Positions 1 through 6,208 of a DNA stretch of 6,362 bases are shown piece after piece. The notes beneath the pieces are model-generated. The model made no database searches. It was not told the origin of the DNA and was given only the letters and a program-made list of their open reading frames with translations. The stretch comes from Legionellaceae bacterium (lineage in GTDB: Bacteria; Pseudomonadota; Gammaproteobacteria; Legionellales; Legionellaceae). The stretch is from positions 1-6,362 of the forward strand of contig CANJFK010000068.1 in the NCBI GenBank assembly GCA_947473535.1. The letters run 5' to 3'. Numbering within the stretch: the stretch's first letter is position 1; the number at the start of each line of letters is the position of its first letter. The translations under genes were made by a program, and so were the position numbers.

Positions 1-3000
1 TATGGAATCAACAAAATCTACTAACAGCCAAAGCCGGTGCGACCTCCGACGGCTTCGGTGGCGGAGTTGCCATCAATAATGGTACGGTTGTTGTCGGCAG
101 TCCCATACATGCACTGGCTCGAGGAGCGGCTTATGTATTTCTCGGATCTCCTGATACCGATAACGATGGTCTCCCCGATGATTGGGAAGTCAATGGGGTA
201 ACCATTGACGGCGTTAATATTGATCTGCCTGCAATGGGAGCCAAACCGAAGCACAAGGATATCTTCGTCCATGCGGAATGGTTGCAGCCTGATCCGGCGC
301 GGCCTAACGCACAGTTCAAGCCAGATGCGCGGGCCCTCAAGCTTGTCACTGACGCGTTTATGATTGCGAATATTCCGAATCCTGACGGCAAAAAAGGTGT
401 GAACCTTCACGTTGATGCCGGTCCGGACAGCATCATGAATCCCGTCACCGGTGAGAAGTGGGGTAGCCGTTCGCGAACAGGTAATACAGATCTGCCCTAC
501 CAGCCAATAACCGGCTCGAACGATGTCAATGGGGACTATGTCTGGACCAGTATCGACGCCCTCAAGACGATGCACTTTGGGCCAGCAAAAAGAAAAGCAG
601 TTTTCCACTATGTCTTTTTTGGTAGTACCTTTCCTGGGCCACCTGAAGGTAGTAGCGGACTTAATAGTACCAGCGGCATTTCTCGAGGGAATCCGGGATC
701 AGATTTTCTGGTAACACTGGCGCATCCTGCTTGGCCCTTGAATGGTAAGCCACTTGGCACAGTGATTGTGCCGGCTGACTTGAAATCTATTGGCACAGTA
801 ATGCAACAGGCAGGTACGTTCATGCACGAGCTCGGCCACAACCTTGCACTGCGACACGGCGGCTTTGAAGACAGCCCTGAGAATAAACCGAATTACCTGA
901 GCGTGATGAACTATAGCTTCCAAACCATCGGTCTACTTAATGCCAATGGACAACGTAGCATTGATTACTCCCGGGCGCTACTTCCACCATTGGATGAGAA
1001 TACGGGTCTTGACGAAAATGTCGGTATCAATGACCCTGCAAAGCATCTAACAGTGTGGAAATGTCCAAGTCCAGACCTTACCACGGGACTCCCCTATTAC
1101 AGAACATTTCTCCCCAGTATGGCGCTCGACTGGAACCTCAATGGTATAAGAGAGACTGGCATTAAACCAGACATCAACTGCGATGGAGCCTTCACCACGC
1201 TGAAAGGATTTGAAGATTGGTCTGCGCTCGTCTTTAGCGGCGGCGCAATAGGCGACGCTGCGGGAACTGGGGTATCTGACCTGATAGTTACGCCGAATGA
1301 TGAGCCCGTTATGTCCGTACTTCTGGCTGCCGTGCCGCCGGAACTTATCGCCGAAGAAGCGCTTGCTCCCCTCGACAACGTGGTAATCGTCTCGCCAGAT
1401 CAGGGCGGTGCGCCGCTTACGGTCGCTTTCGACGGCAGTGATTCGGTTGCAGTGACCGGAACCATCGTTGATTGGGCCTGGGACTTTGGCGATGGAACGA
1501 CCGGCTCAGGCGCAATCGTCGATCACACTTACACGGAGGTGGGTGAATACTTTGCGAGCCTCACGGTAACGGACAGCAGCGGCCGCGTCAACCTCGTGCC
1601 TCTGCTCAATCTCGTAACAGTCACAGACGCGCCAACGGTCTTGTTTGCCCCGCAAGCGGGTGGATCATTACGTACTATCAACTTCTCAACAACCGGCAAC
1701 AACAATATTGTCAGTTGGGCCTGGGATTTCGGTGACGGCACAACGGGTTCAGGTGCAACAATCACTCACACTTATAAAATACCCGGCAGCTATTCTGCAA
1801 CCCTTACGGCCACAGATAGCAGCGCGCAGGTTTACGTCGTGCAAAAGCTTGTGACAGTTACCGATGTTCCTTTGCCGACAGTCGTTGTGGCACCGCAAGT
1901 TAATGGGTCGACGCACACGATCAATTTTTCTACGACTGGTAATGGCAACCTTGTTAATTGGGCATGGGATTTTGGTGACGGAACAACAGGGTCAGGCGCA
2001 ACCGTGTCGCATACCTATGCGCTGGCCGGTGAATATTTCGCCAGCCTCACGGTGACTGACGGTAACGGCTTTACTAATACCACGCAAAATAGCGTAACAA
2101 TTACGGACACTTCGCCGTTACCTATTCTCCACGCGGGAGATGTTGATCCTGGTTTCAATTCGACTGTAACACGTTATTTAGGCCATACCATCAATGTAAC
2201 TGCCACGCAGGCCGATGGAAAGACCCTCGTTGGGGGCGAATTTGAATCGTTTGGCGGATGTGCGCGGCGCGGTCTAGCTCGCGTTAATGTGAACGGTAGC
2301 TGCGATTTGACTTTTGATCCAGGACTTGTATTGACGGATATGTTCAACGTCAGCCAGACCGGAGAAGCTAAATTCAGGAAGAATCTGATAGTCAACGCGT
2401 TACTTGTGCAGCCGGATGGTAAAATCTTGGTCGGTGTTCAAGGAGAACGCGGCTGGAAGAAAGGTGTTTCTAAAGCCAGCAAGGGTATCTTCCGGCTCAA
2501 CCCCGATGGTACGCTTGACGCTTCTTTCAAAGCCAACGGTTTTATCGATACCTATTTAGGCAGCAACGGTTTTACGGTGTTTCCCAGTGTAATTGTGCAG
2601 ACCATGGCACTCCAGCCGGATGGGAAAATTTTGATCGCAGGCAGCTTTACCTATAACAATAATGGCAACCGCAGCGACATGGCACGTTTAAACATCGACG
2701 GTAGTTTGGATCTTTCATTTATGGTTCGTCCAACATTAGACTCTCATCACGATAATTATCGGGTACTCGCGTTGCAACCCGATGGTAAGATTTTTATTGG
2801 TGGTGGTGCAATTTTAGAGGGGATACTCCGTCCAACTCCTATCCAGCGCATCAATTCTGACGGCAGTCTTGATCCCACATTTAATGGAAAAGATCCTACA
2901 ACGGGAGCCTATGTCAGTGGATTTGACCCCATTACTACCGTAGAGTCGATTGCCGTGCTGCCTGATGGTAAGGTCGTTGTGGGTGGTAGTTTATATACTG

Positions 3001-5936
3001 CAGGTGTCTACACCCCCTTCGCACGACTAAACGCTGACGGCAGCCGCGATACTTTTACCAACGCTTTCAGTTTTTCTGCTATGAGGAAGAATAGTCTCGC
3101 ACTACAAACAGATGGCAAGATCATTGCTGCCGGTGATTTCGAGATCGGCAAACCAGCGATAAGCACCGATATTGCGCGTCTGTTTGCCGATGGTACGCTT
3201 GATGCGTCTTATCAAGTTGGTTCAGGGACGTTGCCACCCCCGCTAATCGACGGGGGGTTTGTGTCTGCTATCGCGCTGCAAGTAAATGGCAAGGCAGATA
3301 TAGGCGGTAATTTCGAGTATTTTAACGGAGGACCTGCCGAGAGCATCATGCAAGTTAATCCGGATGGTAGCCGCGACCCTGGGTTCGACTCTAACGGGCC
3401 TGGCTTCAACAATGAAGTAACAACATTGGTGAGGCAACCGGATGGCAAACTGCTGGTTGGCTTTCTTACTCAATCGGTGTCGAAAGTTGGCACCAGTCCG
3501 CGCAGCAAATTGAACAGTACACGGCTTGGCGGACTTGGCCGGCTCAATTCGGATGGCACTACCGACAAGACCTTTACTTCGCCCTTCGACGATGGCTCGA
3601 TTGTGCAGTATGTCGCGCTACAGGCGGATGGCAAGATACTTATCCAAGGTACATTCAGGCTTATAGGAACTACCAGTACCGCTGAAATTAATTTCGCCCG
3701 GCTCAATACGGACGGTACTCTTGACACAACATTCCATCCGCCTGCAGGTTTTCGGGCTTCTTTCGCAGCTGTTCAACCCGACGGGAAAACTATTAGTGCT
3801 GAATATATTGATTTAAGCAGCACGCTGCTCGTGCGACTAAATATGGATGGCAGTCGTGATAGTTCTTTCTCTGTTTTTTTTCCTAACGGAGTCGCTGGCG
3901 TCAGTGCATTTTTACCTGATGGTCGGATGATCATCACCGGTTCTTTCTTTAATAATAAAGGTATTGCTGCGCATATTGGACGGCTTAATCGAGACGGCAG
4001 TTTTGACCCTACGTTTGATCCCGGTACAGGACCCGATGACATAGTACGCGCATTTATATTGCAACCTGACGGAAAGGTCTTGATTGGCGGCGATTTCCTC
4101 AATTACAACGGCATACCGCGAAACCGCATTGCCCGTCTCAATGTCGATGGCAGTTTGGATACCTCGTTTGTGCCGGTTAACCCGAACACAACCTATAACG
4201 ATCTGACTGATCCAAGGCGCGTCGGTGCTTTAGCCTTGCAACCGGATGGTAAAGTTTTTGTTGGCAGTTTCTACAGGAGCGACACCTCTTCTGCACAGCC
4301 CAACCGCATTTTTCGTCTCAATACGGATGGCAGTCTCGATTCTTCTTTTCCACTCGGAACCGGAATAGAAGGAGGGCCGAATAACGTGAATGCGATTGTG
4401 CTGCAGCCTGATGGCAATATCATCATTGGTGGTGAATTTGATGTCGTTAACGGCGCGGCACACCTAGGATTGGCTAGATTAGCGGTGCGAGACATAGTAT
4501 TAACTGATCGTATTCCGCCGACTCTGACGGTTCCCTCTCCCATCGTAACTGAAGCAACAAACAGTTCCGGAGCTGTTGTAAGTTATTTGGCAACAGCCAT
4601 TGATAGTGTCGATCCCAATCCAATTGTAATCTGTACCCCCGCGTCGGGATCCACATTTGCAATGGGAGCCACCGTAGTTAGTTGTAACGCAACGGACGCA
4701 AGCGGTAACCCCAGCTTAGCAAGCACCTTTACTATTTTGGTTCAGGATACCGCTCCGCCCATTTTAAAGGTTCCGTCACCCATCATAACTGAAGCAACAA
4801 GTAGTTCCGGGGCCATTGTGAGCTACTTGGCAACAGCCAATGATGGTGTCGATCCCAATCCAATTGTAATCTGTAACCCCGCGTCGGGATCCACATTTGC
4901 AATAGGAACCACCGTGGTTAGTTGTACAGCAACAGACGCTAAGAGCAACGCCAGTTCACCAAGCACGTTTAATATTAAGGTTCAAGATACCGGTCCGCCC
5001 ATTTTAATGGTTCCGTCACCCATCGTAACTGAAGCAACAAACAGTTCCGGAGCTGTCGTAAGTTATTTGGCAACAGCCATTGATAGTCTTGATTCCAATC
5101 CAATGGTGACCTGTACCCCAGCTTCGGGATCCACATTTGCAATGGGAGCCAACGTGGTTAGTTGTAACGCAACGGACGCAAGCGGTAACGCCAGCTTAGC
5201 AAGCACCTTTACTATTTTGGTTCAGGATACTACCCCGCCCACATTCATAAATGTGCCAGCAAACATTACTTTTACCACGTCCAGTAAGATTGGTGGGGCG
5301 ATCGTTACTTACATTCTTCCTGCAGCGATCGACACCGTTACTAGTTTCGTACCGATAATTTGTAGTCCTGATTCTGGGTCAACCTTTCCTATCAGCACTA
5401 CAATTGTCAATTGTAATGCTATTGATGCCGCTGGCAATGGATCGAAAGCAAGTTTCTCCGTGACAGTTTTCCAAGCTACTACAAGTAATGTTCCGCCTAC
5501 CGCGATAAATGATACGGTGGCAACCACTTTGAATATAGGAATTGTCATTGATGTCGCAGCTAATGACACTGACGCCGACAATAACTTAAAAAACTCTCAG
5601 GGGTTATTACTAGCAGGGTTTGATGGGATTGTTCTTGGAAGTAATGTAACAACTCAAGGTGGGCAATTATTAGTCTGTGATATTACAACTTGTAAGCCTA
5701 CTGGCGCAGTGCATTACGCTCCCAAAACTGGATTTAAGGGAATAGACAAATTCACTTACCAAGTAAGGGATGCCCTTGGAGCATTATCCAATATTGCAAC
5801 TGTTAATATTGATGTATGCTCACCGAAGGATCATAGGAAACGCAACACGCATGAATCGATATCAAAATACAAAGAATCCGACACGGTATCAAGTCCTTGT
5901 GATAACGATTACAAAAAGGCAGAAGAAAGGGAGTGA
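1..5936 (+). CDS. Giant secreted multidomain metalloprotease-like protein (FG-GAP / zinc protease / PKD / delta-60 / HYR / cadherin-like), 5' partial
   Basis: The frame whose first whole codon is at 3 is open to TGA at 5934-5936, giving 1977 residues; the true start and any signal peptide lie left of the window. The Met at 234 is not a credible start, because the 77 codons before it encode an FG-GAP repeat and an Asp-rich calcium motif that belong to the same protein. Domain order: FG-GAP (about 15-140), TSP3-like (153-188), zinc peptidase (about 222-1253), three PKD (1368-2108), about 14 delta-60 repeats (2139-4490), four HYR (4515-5474), cadherin-like (5490-5816), hydrophilic tail (5817-5936). 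All non-catalytic modules are typical of extracellular or surface proteins, so export is inferred. The peptidase is the only enzymatic domain seen. No LPxTG, PEP-CTERM, RTX or type IX signal is visible at the C-terminus. Substrate is unknown. No gene symbol is justified. Confidence 0.93.
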   Translation, partial: WNQQNLLTAKAGATSDGFGGGVAINNGTVVVGSPIHALARGAAYVFLGSPDTDNDGLPDDWEVNGVTIDGVNIDLPAMGAKPKHKDIFVHAEWLQPDPARPNAQFKPDARALKLVTDAFMIANIPNPDGKKGVNLHVDAGPDSIMNPVTGEKWGSRSRTGNTDLPYQPITGSNDVNGDYVWTSIDALKTMHFGPAKRKAVFHYVFFGSTFPGPPEGSSGLNSTSGISRGNPGSDFLVTLAHPAWPLNGKPLGTVIVPADLKSIGTVMQQAGTFMHELGHNLALRHGGFEDSPENKPNYLSVMNYSFQTIGLLNANGQRSIDYSRALLPPLDENTGLDENVGINDPAKHLTVWKCPSPDLTTGLPYYRTFLPSMALDWNLNGIRETGIKPDINCDGAFTTLKGFEDWSALVFSGGAIGDAAGTGVSDLIVTPNDEPVMSVLLAAVPPELIAEEALAPLDNVVIVSPDQGGAPLTVAFDGSDSVAVTGTIVDWAWDFGDGTTGSGAIVDHTYTEVGEYFASLTVTDSSGRVNLVPLLNLVTVTDAPTVLFAPQAGGSLRTINFSTTGNNNIVSWAWDFGDGTTGSGATITHTYKIPGSYSATLTATDSSAQVYVVQKLVTVTDVPLPTVVVAPQVNGSTHTINFSTTGNGNLVNWAWDFGDGTTGSGATVSHTYALAGEYFASLTVTDGNGFTNTTQNSVTITDTSPLPILHAGDVDPGFNSTVTRYLGHTINVTATQADGKTLVGGEFESFGGCARRGLARVNVNGSCDLTFDPGLVLTDMFNVSQTGEAKFRKNLIVNALLVQPDGKILVGVQGERGWKKGVSKASKGIFRLNPDGTLDASFKANGFIDTYLGSNGFTVFPSVIVQTMALQPDGKILIAGSFTYNNNGNRSDMARLNIDGSLDLSFMVRPTLDSHHDNYRVLALQPDGKIFIGGGAILEGILRPTPIQRINSDGSLDPTFNGKDPTTGAYVSGFDPITTVESIAVLPDGKVVVGGSLYTAGVYTPFARLNADGSRDTFTNAFSFSAMRKNSLALQTDGKIIAAGDFEIGKPAISTDIARLFADGTLDASYQVGSGTLPPPLIDGGFVSAIALQVNGKADIGGNFEYFNGGPAESIMQVNPDGSRDPGFDSNGPGFNNEVTTLVRQPDGKLLVGFLTQSVSKVGTSPRSKLNSTRLGGLGRLNSDGTTDKTFTSPFDDGSIVQYVALQADGKILIQGTFRLIGTTSTAEINFARLNTDGTLDTTFHPPAGFRASFAAVQPDGKTISAEYIDLSSTLLVRLNMDGSRDSSFSVFFPNGVAGVSAFLPDGRMIITGSFFNNKGIAAHIGRLNRDGSFDPTFDPGTGPDDIVRAFILQPDGKVLIGGDFLNYNGIPRNRIARLNVDGSLDTSFVPVNPNTTYNDLTDPRRVGALALQPDGKVFVGSFYRSDTSSAQPNRIFRLNTDGSLDSSFPLGTGIEGGPNNVNAIVLQPDGNIIIGGEFDVVNGAAHLGLARLAVRDIVLTDRIPPTLTVPSPIVTEATNSSGAVVSYLATAIDSVDPNPIVICTPASGSTFAMGATVVSCNATDASGNPSLASTFTILVQDTAPPILKVPSPIITEATSSSGAIVSYLATANDGVDPNPIVICNPASGSTFAIGTTVVSCTATDAKSNASSPSTFNIKVQDTGPPILMVPSPIVTEATNSSGAVVSYLATAIDSLDSNPMVTCTPASGSTFAMGANVVSCNATDASGNASLASTFTILVQDTTPPTFINVPANITFTTSSKIGGAIVTYILPAAIDTVTSFVPIICSPDSGSTFPISTTIVNCNAIDAAGNGSKASFSVTVFQATTSNVPPTAINDTVATTLNIGIVIDVAANDTDADNNLKNSQGLLLAGFDGIVLGSNVTTQGGQLLVCDITTCKPTGAVHYAPKTGFKGIDKFTYQVRDALGALSNIATVNIDVCSPKDHRKRNTHESISKYKESDTVSSPCDNDYKKAEERE
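15..188 (+). other. FG-GAP repeat end plus TSP3-like calcium-binding motif (domain of the giant CDS)
   Basis: Codons 15-140 read as one FG-GAP repeat: LLTAKAGATSDGFGG, then VAINNGTVVVGSP, then RGAAYVF. This matches the bacterial form in which each blade carries an LxAxDGAxxDxFG-like start, a VAI..G..VVGxP core and a GAAYVF end. FG-GAP repeats come in sets that form a seven-bladed beta-propeller, so more copies are expected upstream of the window. Directly after it, 153-188 encode DTDNDGLPDDWE, an alternating Asp motif like thrombospondin type 3 repeats that usually binds calcium and often joins a propeller to a following protease domain in such proteins. Confidence 0.8.
222..1253 (+). other. 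Metzincin-like zinc metalloprotease domain (domain of the giant CDS)
   Basis: The domain opens with LPAMGAKPKHKDIFVHAEWL and later has NPDGKKGVNLHVDAG, a pattern seen at the start of a family of secreted bacterial proteases. The zinc motif HELGHNLALRH is encoded at 825-857: His198, Glu199, His202 and His208 are the expected zinc ligands and catalytic Glu. The position normally held by Gly in HExxHxxGxxH is Ala205. A Met-turn, SVMNY, with Met225 at 906-908, follows 17 residues after the third His. Further on, DWNLNG (Asp299) and DINCDG (Asp313) form an Asp/Asn-rich loop that may bind calcium, followed by FEDWSALVF near the domain end. All residues needed for zinc binding are present, so activity is plausible. 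It is less likely to be a non-catalytic relic, although the Gly to Ala change leaves some doubt. Confidence 0.8.
1368..2108 (+). repeat. Three tandem PKD domains (domains of the giant CDS)
   Basis: Three units at 1368-1628 (87 aa), 1629-1865 (79 aa) and 1866-2108 (81 aa). Each has the PKD hallmark WAWDFGDGTTGSGA, starting at Trp codons 1473, 1716 and 1959, then HTY, then a G-x-Y/YF-x-ASL-T-x-T-D strand and a closing VT(V/I)TD. The 14-residue core is identical in all three, but the DNA differs at many third positions (for example gactttggc, gatttcggt, gattttggt), so these copies are not recent. Units 2 and 3 also share INFSTTGN and are closer to each other than to unit 1. PKD domains are Ig-like beta-sandwiches common in secreted proteases and polysaccharide-degrading enzymes, where they act as spacers or bind substrate. 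Confidence 0.93.
2139..4490 (+). repeat. Delta-60 (DUF5122-type) repeat block, about 14 units (domains of the giant CDS)
   Basis: About 784 residues (636-1419) built from units near 56 residues, each with a core like LQPDGKILIGG, a variable stretch, then ARLNxDGSLDxxF. I count 14 cores: QADGK (first, codons from 2208), then units with VQPDGK, LQPDGK, LQPDGK, LPDGK, LQTDGK, LQVNGK, RQPDGK, LQADGK, VQPDGK, LPDGR, LQPDGK, LQPDGK and LQPDGN (last, codons from 4401). The block opens with GDVDPGFN, which is the closing strand of a unit without its first half, while the last unit lacks its DGSxDxxF end. The two halves would complete one ring. Units 5, 7, 10 and 14 are the most degenerate. The family is known as beta-propeller-like and is found in large secreted bacterial proteins; its ligand is unknown. 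Two seven-bladed propellers is my inference. Confidence 0.92.
4515..5474 (+). repeat. Four tandem HYR (hyalin) domains with exact 240-bp period (domains of the giant CDS)
   Basis: Units at 4515-4754, 4755-4994, 4995-5234 and 5235-5474, each exactly 80 codons. Each begins PP and shows the HYR pattern: an alternating strand, then I/VxC, PxSGSTF, (V/I)V(S/N)C and NATDASGN-like residues. Two Cys per unit are conserved, probably a disulphide in the oxidising exterior. Units 1 to 3 are very similar in DNA: 4541-4740 and 5021-5220 differ at about 12 of 200 bases by my count. Unit 4 is divergent. HYR is an Ig-like fold linked to adhesion in animals and found in many large bacterial surface proteins. 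Here it probably extends the protein or mediates binding; no partner can be named. Confidence 0.93.
5490..5816 (+). other. C-terminal cadherin-like / Big_9-type Ig domain (domain of the giant CDS)
   Basis: Residues 1753-1861. The unit starts VPPTAINDTVAT, continues with VIDVAANDTDADNN, and ends HYAPKTGFKGIDKFTYQVRD followed by GALSNIATVNIDV. The PxAxxD start, the V..NDTDxD motif and the G..G.D.FTY.V.D.xG..S..A.V end are typical of bacterial cadherin-like (Big_9 / Cadherin_5, VCBS-related) domains in large surface adhesins. Asp residues in NDTDAD may bind calcium. Two extra Cys (LVCDITTC) sit in a loop close enough to form a disulphide. Two of the three rows I counted (5581-5700) fall to about 35-37% GC, lower than elsewhere in the gene. 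Confidence 0.8.
5817..5936 (+). other. Hydrophilic C-terminal tail of the giant protein
   Basis: The last 39 residues after the Ig-like domain are rich in Lys, Arg, Glu, Ser and Asp, begin CSPKDHRKRN and end KKAEERE. They contain two Cys and no hydrophobic segment, so there is no membrane anchor, PEP-CTERM or LPxTG motif. The stretch looks like low-complexity coding rather than a known domain. It could be a natural tail, or out-of-frame read-through after loss of an original C-terminus; the sequence alone does not decide. Confidence 0.5.
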
Positions 5937-6198
5937 CGCACCTTGGCGGACACAGGATGAACATGGGCAGCACAAAATAAAATTGTCAGAGGATTTACAA
6001 CACCAGGCAAAGTTTTCCCGCACTTTTCAATTTACATTGCCCGTTTAATAAATATTACGCATTTTTGGTTGTTGAACCAGTAGTCGAACGACAGCCATTG
6101 CTCATATGGGAGACGTTGGTTAAGCGTAACCGTCTGTCTCCAGTTGGCCGGATTGAGGCGTTCAAAAACGATCTGGACTGGTTCTGCAAAGCAGCTCT
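5937..6198. other. Spacer between convergent genes; no clear terminator
   Basis: This is the gap between the TGA at 5934-5936 and the TAG of the DUF2934 gene on the - strand. I see no GC-rich stem followed by a T-run in either direction. A weak imperfect inverted repeat pairs ggcaaagt (6006-6013) with acattgcc (6034-6041), 7 of 8 bases, but with a 20-base loop and no T-run. A protein-like - strand frame without a start overlaps the right part and is listed separately. Confidence 0.5.
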
Positions 6199-6208
6199 CT
6201 ATAAAAAA
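6032..6208 (-). pseudogene. Possible gene remnant: open protein-like frame without a start codon
   Basis: On the - strand the frame between TAA at 6209-6211 and TAA at 6032-6034 is open for 58 codons. Its product contains PVQIVFERLNPANW, then TVTLNQRLPYEQWLSFDYWF, a composition that looks like a genuine folded protein, with Trp, Tyr and Phe well spread and few Ser/Arg artefacts. No ATG, GTG or TTG occurs early in the frame, and it starts inside the last codons of the DUF2934 gene in another frame. It may be the 3' end of a decayed gene or the former C-terminus of the DUF2934 protein after a frameshift. I do not recognise the family. Chance is a real alternative at this length. Confidence 0.3.
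6109..6141. repeat. Small interrupted inverted repeat (hairpin-capable)
   Basis: ggagac (6109-6114) pairs with gtctcc (6136-6141), and inside it ggtta (6118-6122) pairs with taacc (6127-6131) around the loop agcg. The two stems of 6 and 5 bp are separated by a small internal loop (gtt against gtct). No T-run follows on either strand, so it is not a standard terminator. It lies inside the possible gene remnant and may be chance. Confidence 0.35.

Noticed and set aside
234..236. ATG at 234 as start of the giant gene
   Set aside because: The frame is open back to the window edge and the upstream codons encode an FG-GAP repeat and a DTDNDGLPDDWE motif contiguous with the peptidase domain; the start lies outside the window.
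21..608. 195-codon - strand open frame opposite the FG-GAP and protease region
   Set aside because: The + strand carries well-supported domains over the same bases; the antisense product shows no family motif.
1128..1187. Dockerin domain at DWNLNG / DINCDG
   Set aside because: The Asp/Asn loops resemble dockerin calcium loops, but the surrounding sequence fits the C-terminal part of the protease domain, and no paired dockerin repeat is present.
3773..4102. 109-codon - strand open frame inside the delta-60 block
   Set aside because: It is antisense to a clearly coding repeat region; its product is Ser/Pro/Arg-rich and mirrors the repeat period, and no domain is visible.
4515..5234. CRISPR-like or non-coding repeat array
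   Set aside because: The 240-bp repeats are in frame, contiguous without spacers, and encode complete HYR domains.
5770..6048. 92-codon + frame overlapping the end of the giant gene
   Set aside because: Most of it overlaps the cadherin-like domain and tail in another frame, and it has no recognisable domain; kept only as a possible frameshift clue in the findings.
6066..6079. Hairpin tggttgttgaacca as a terminator
   Set aside because: The 5-bp stem is AT-rich; the T-run lies before it on the + strand, and on the - strand the following run is A, so neither orientation fits.
6184..6194. Hairpin ctgcaaagcag just after the DUF2934 stop as a terminator
   Set aside because: The stem is only 4 bp and no T-run follows in the direction of transcription.
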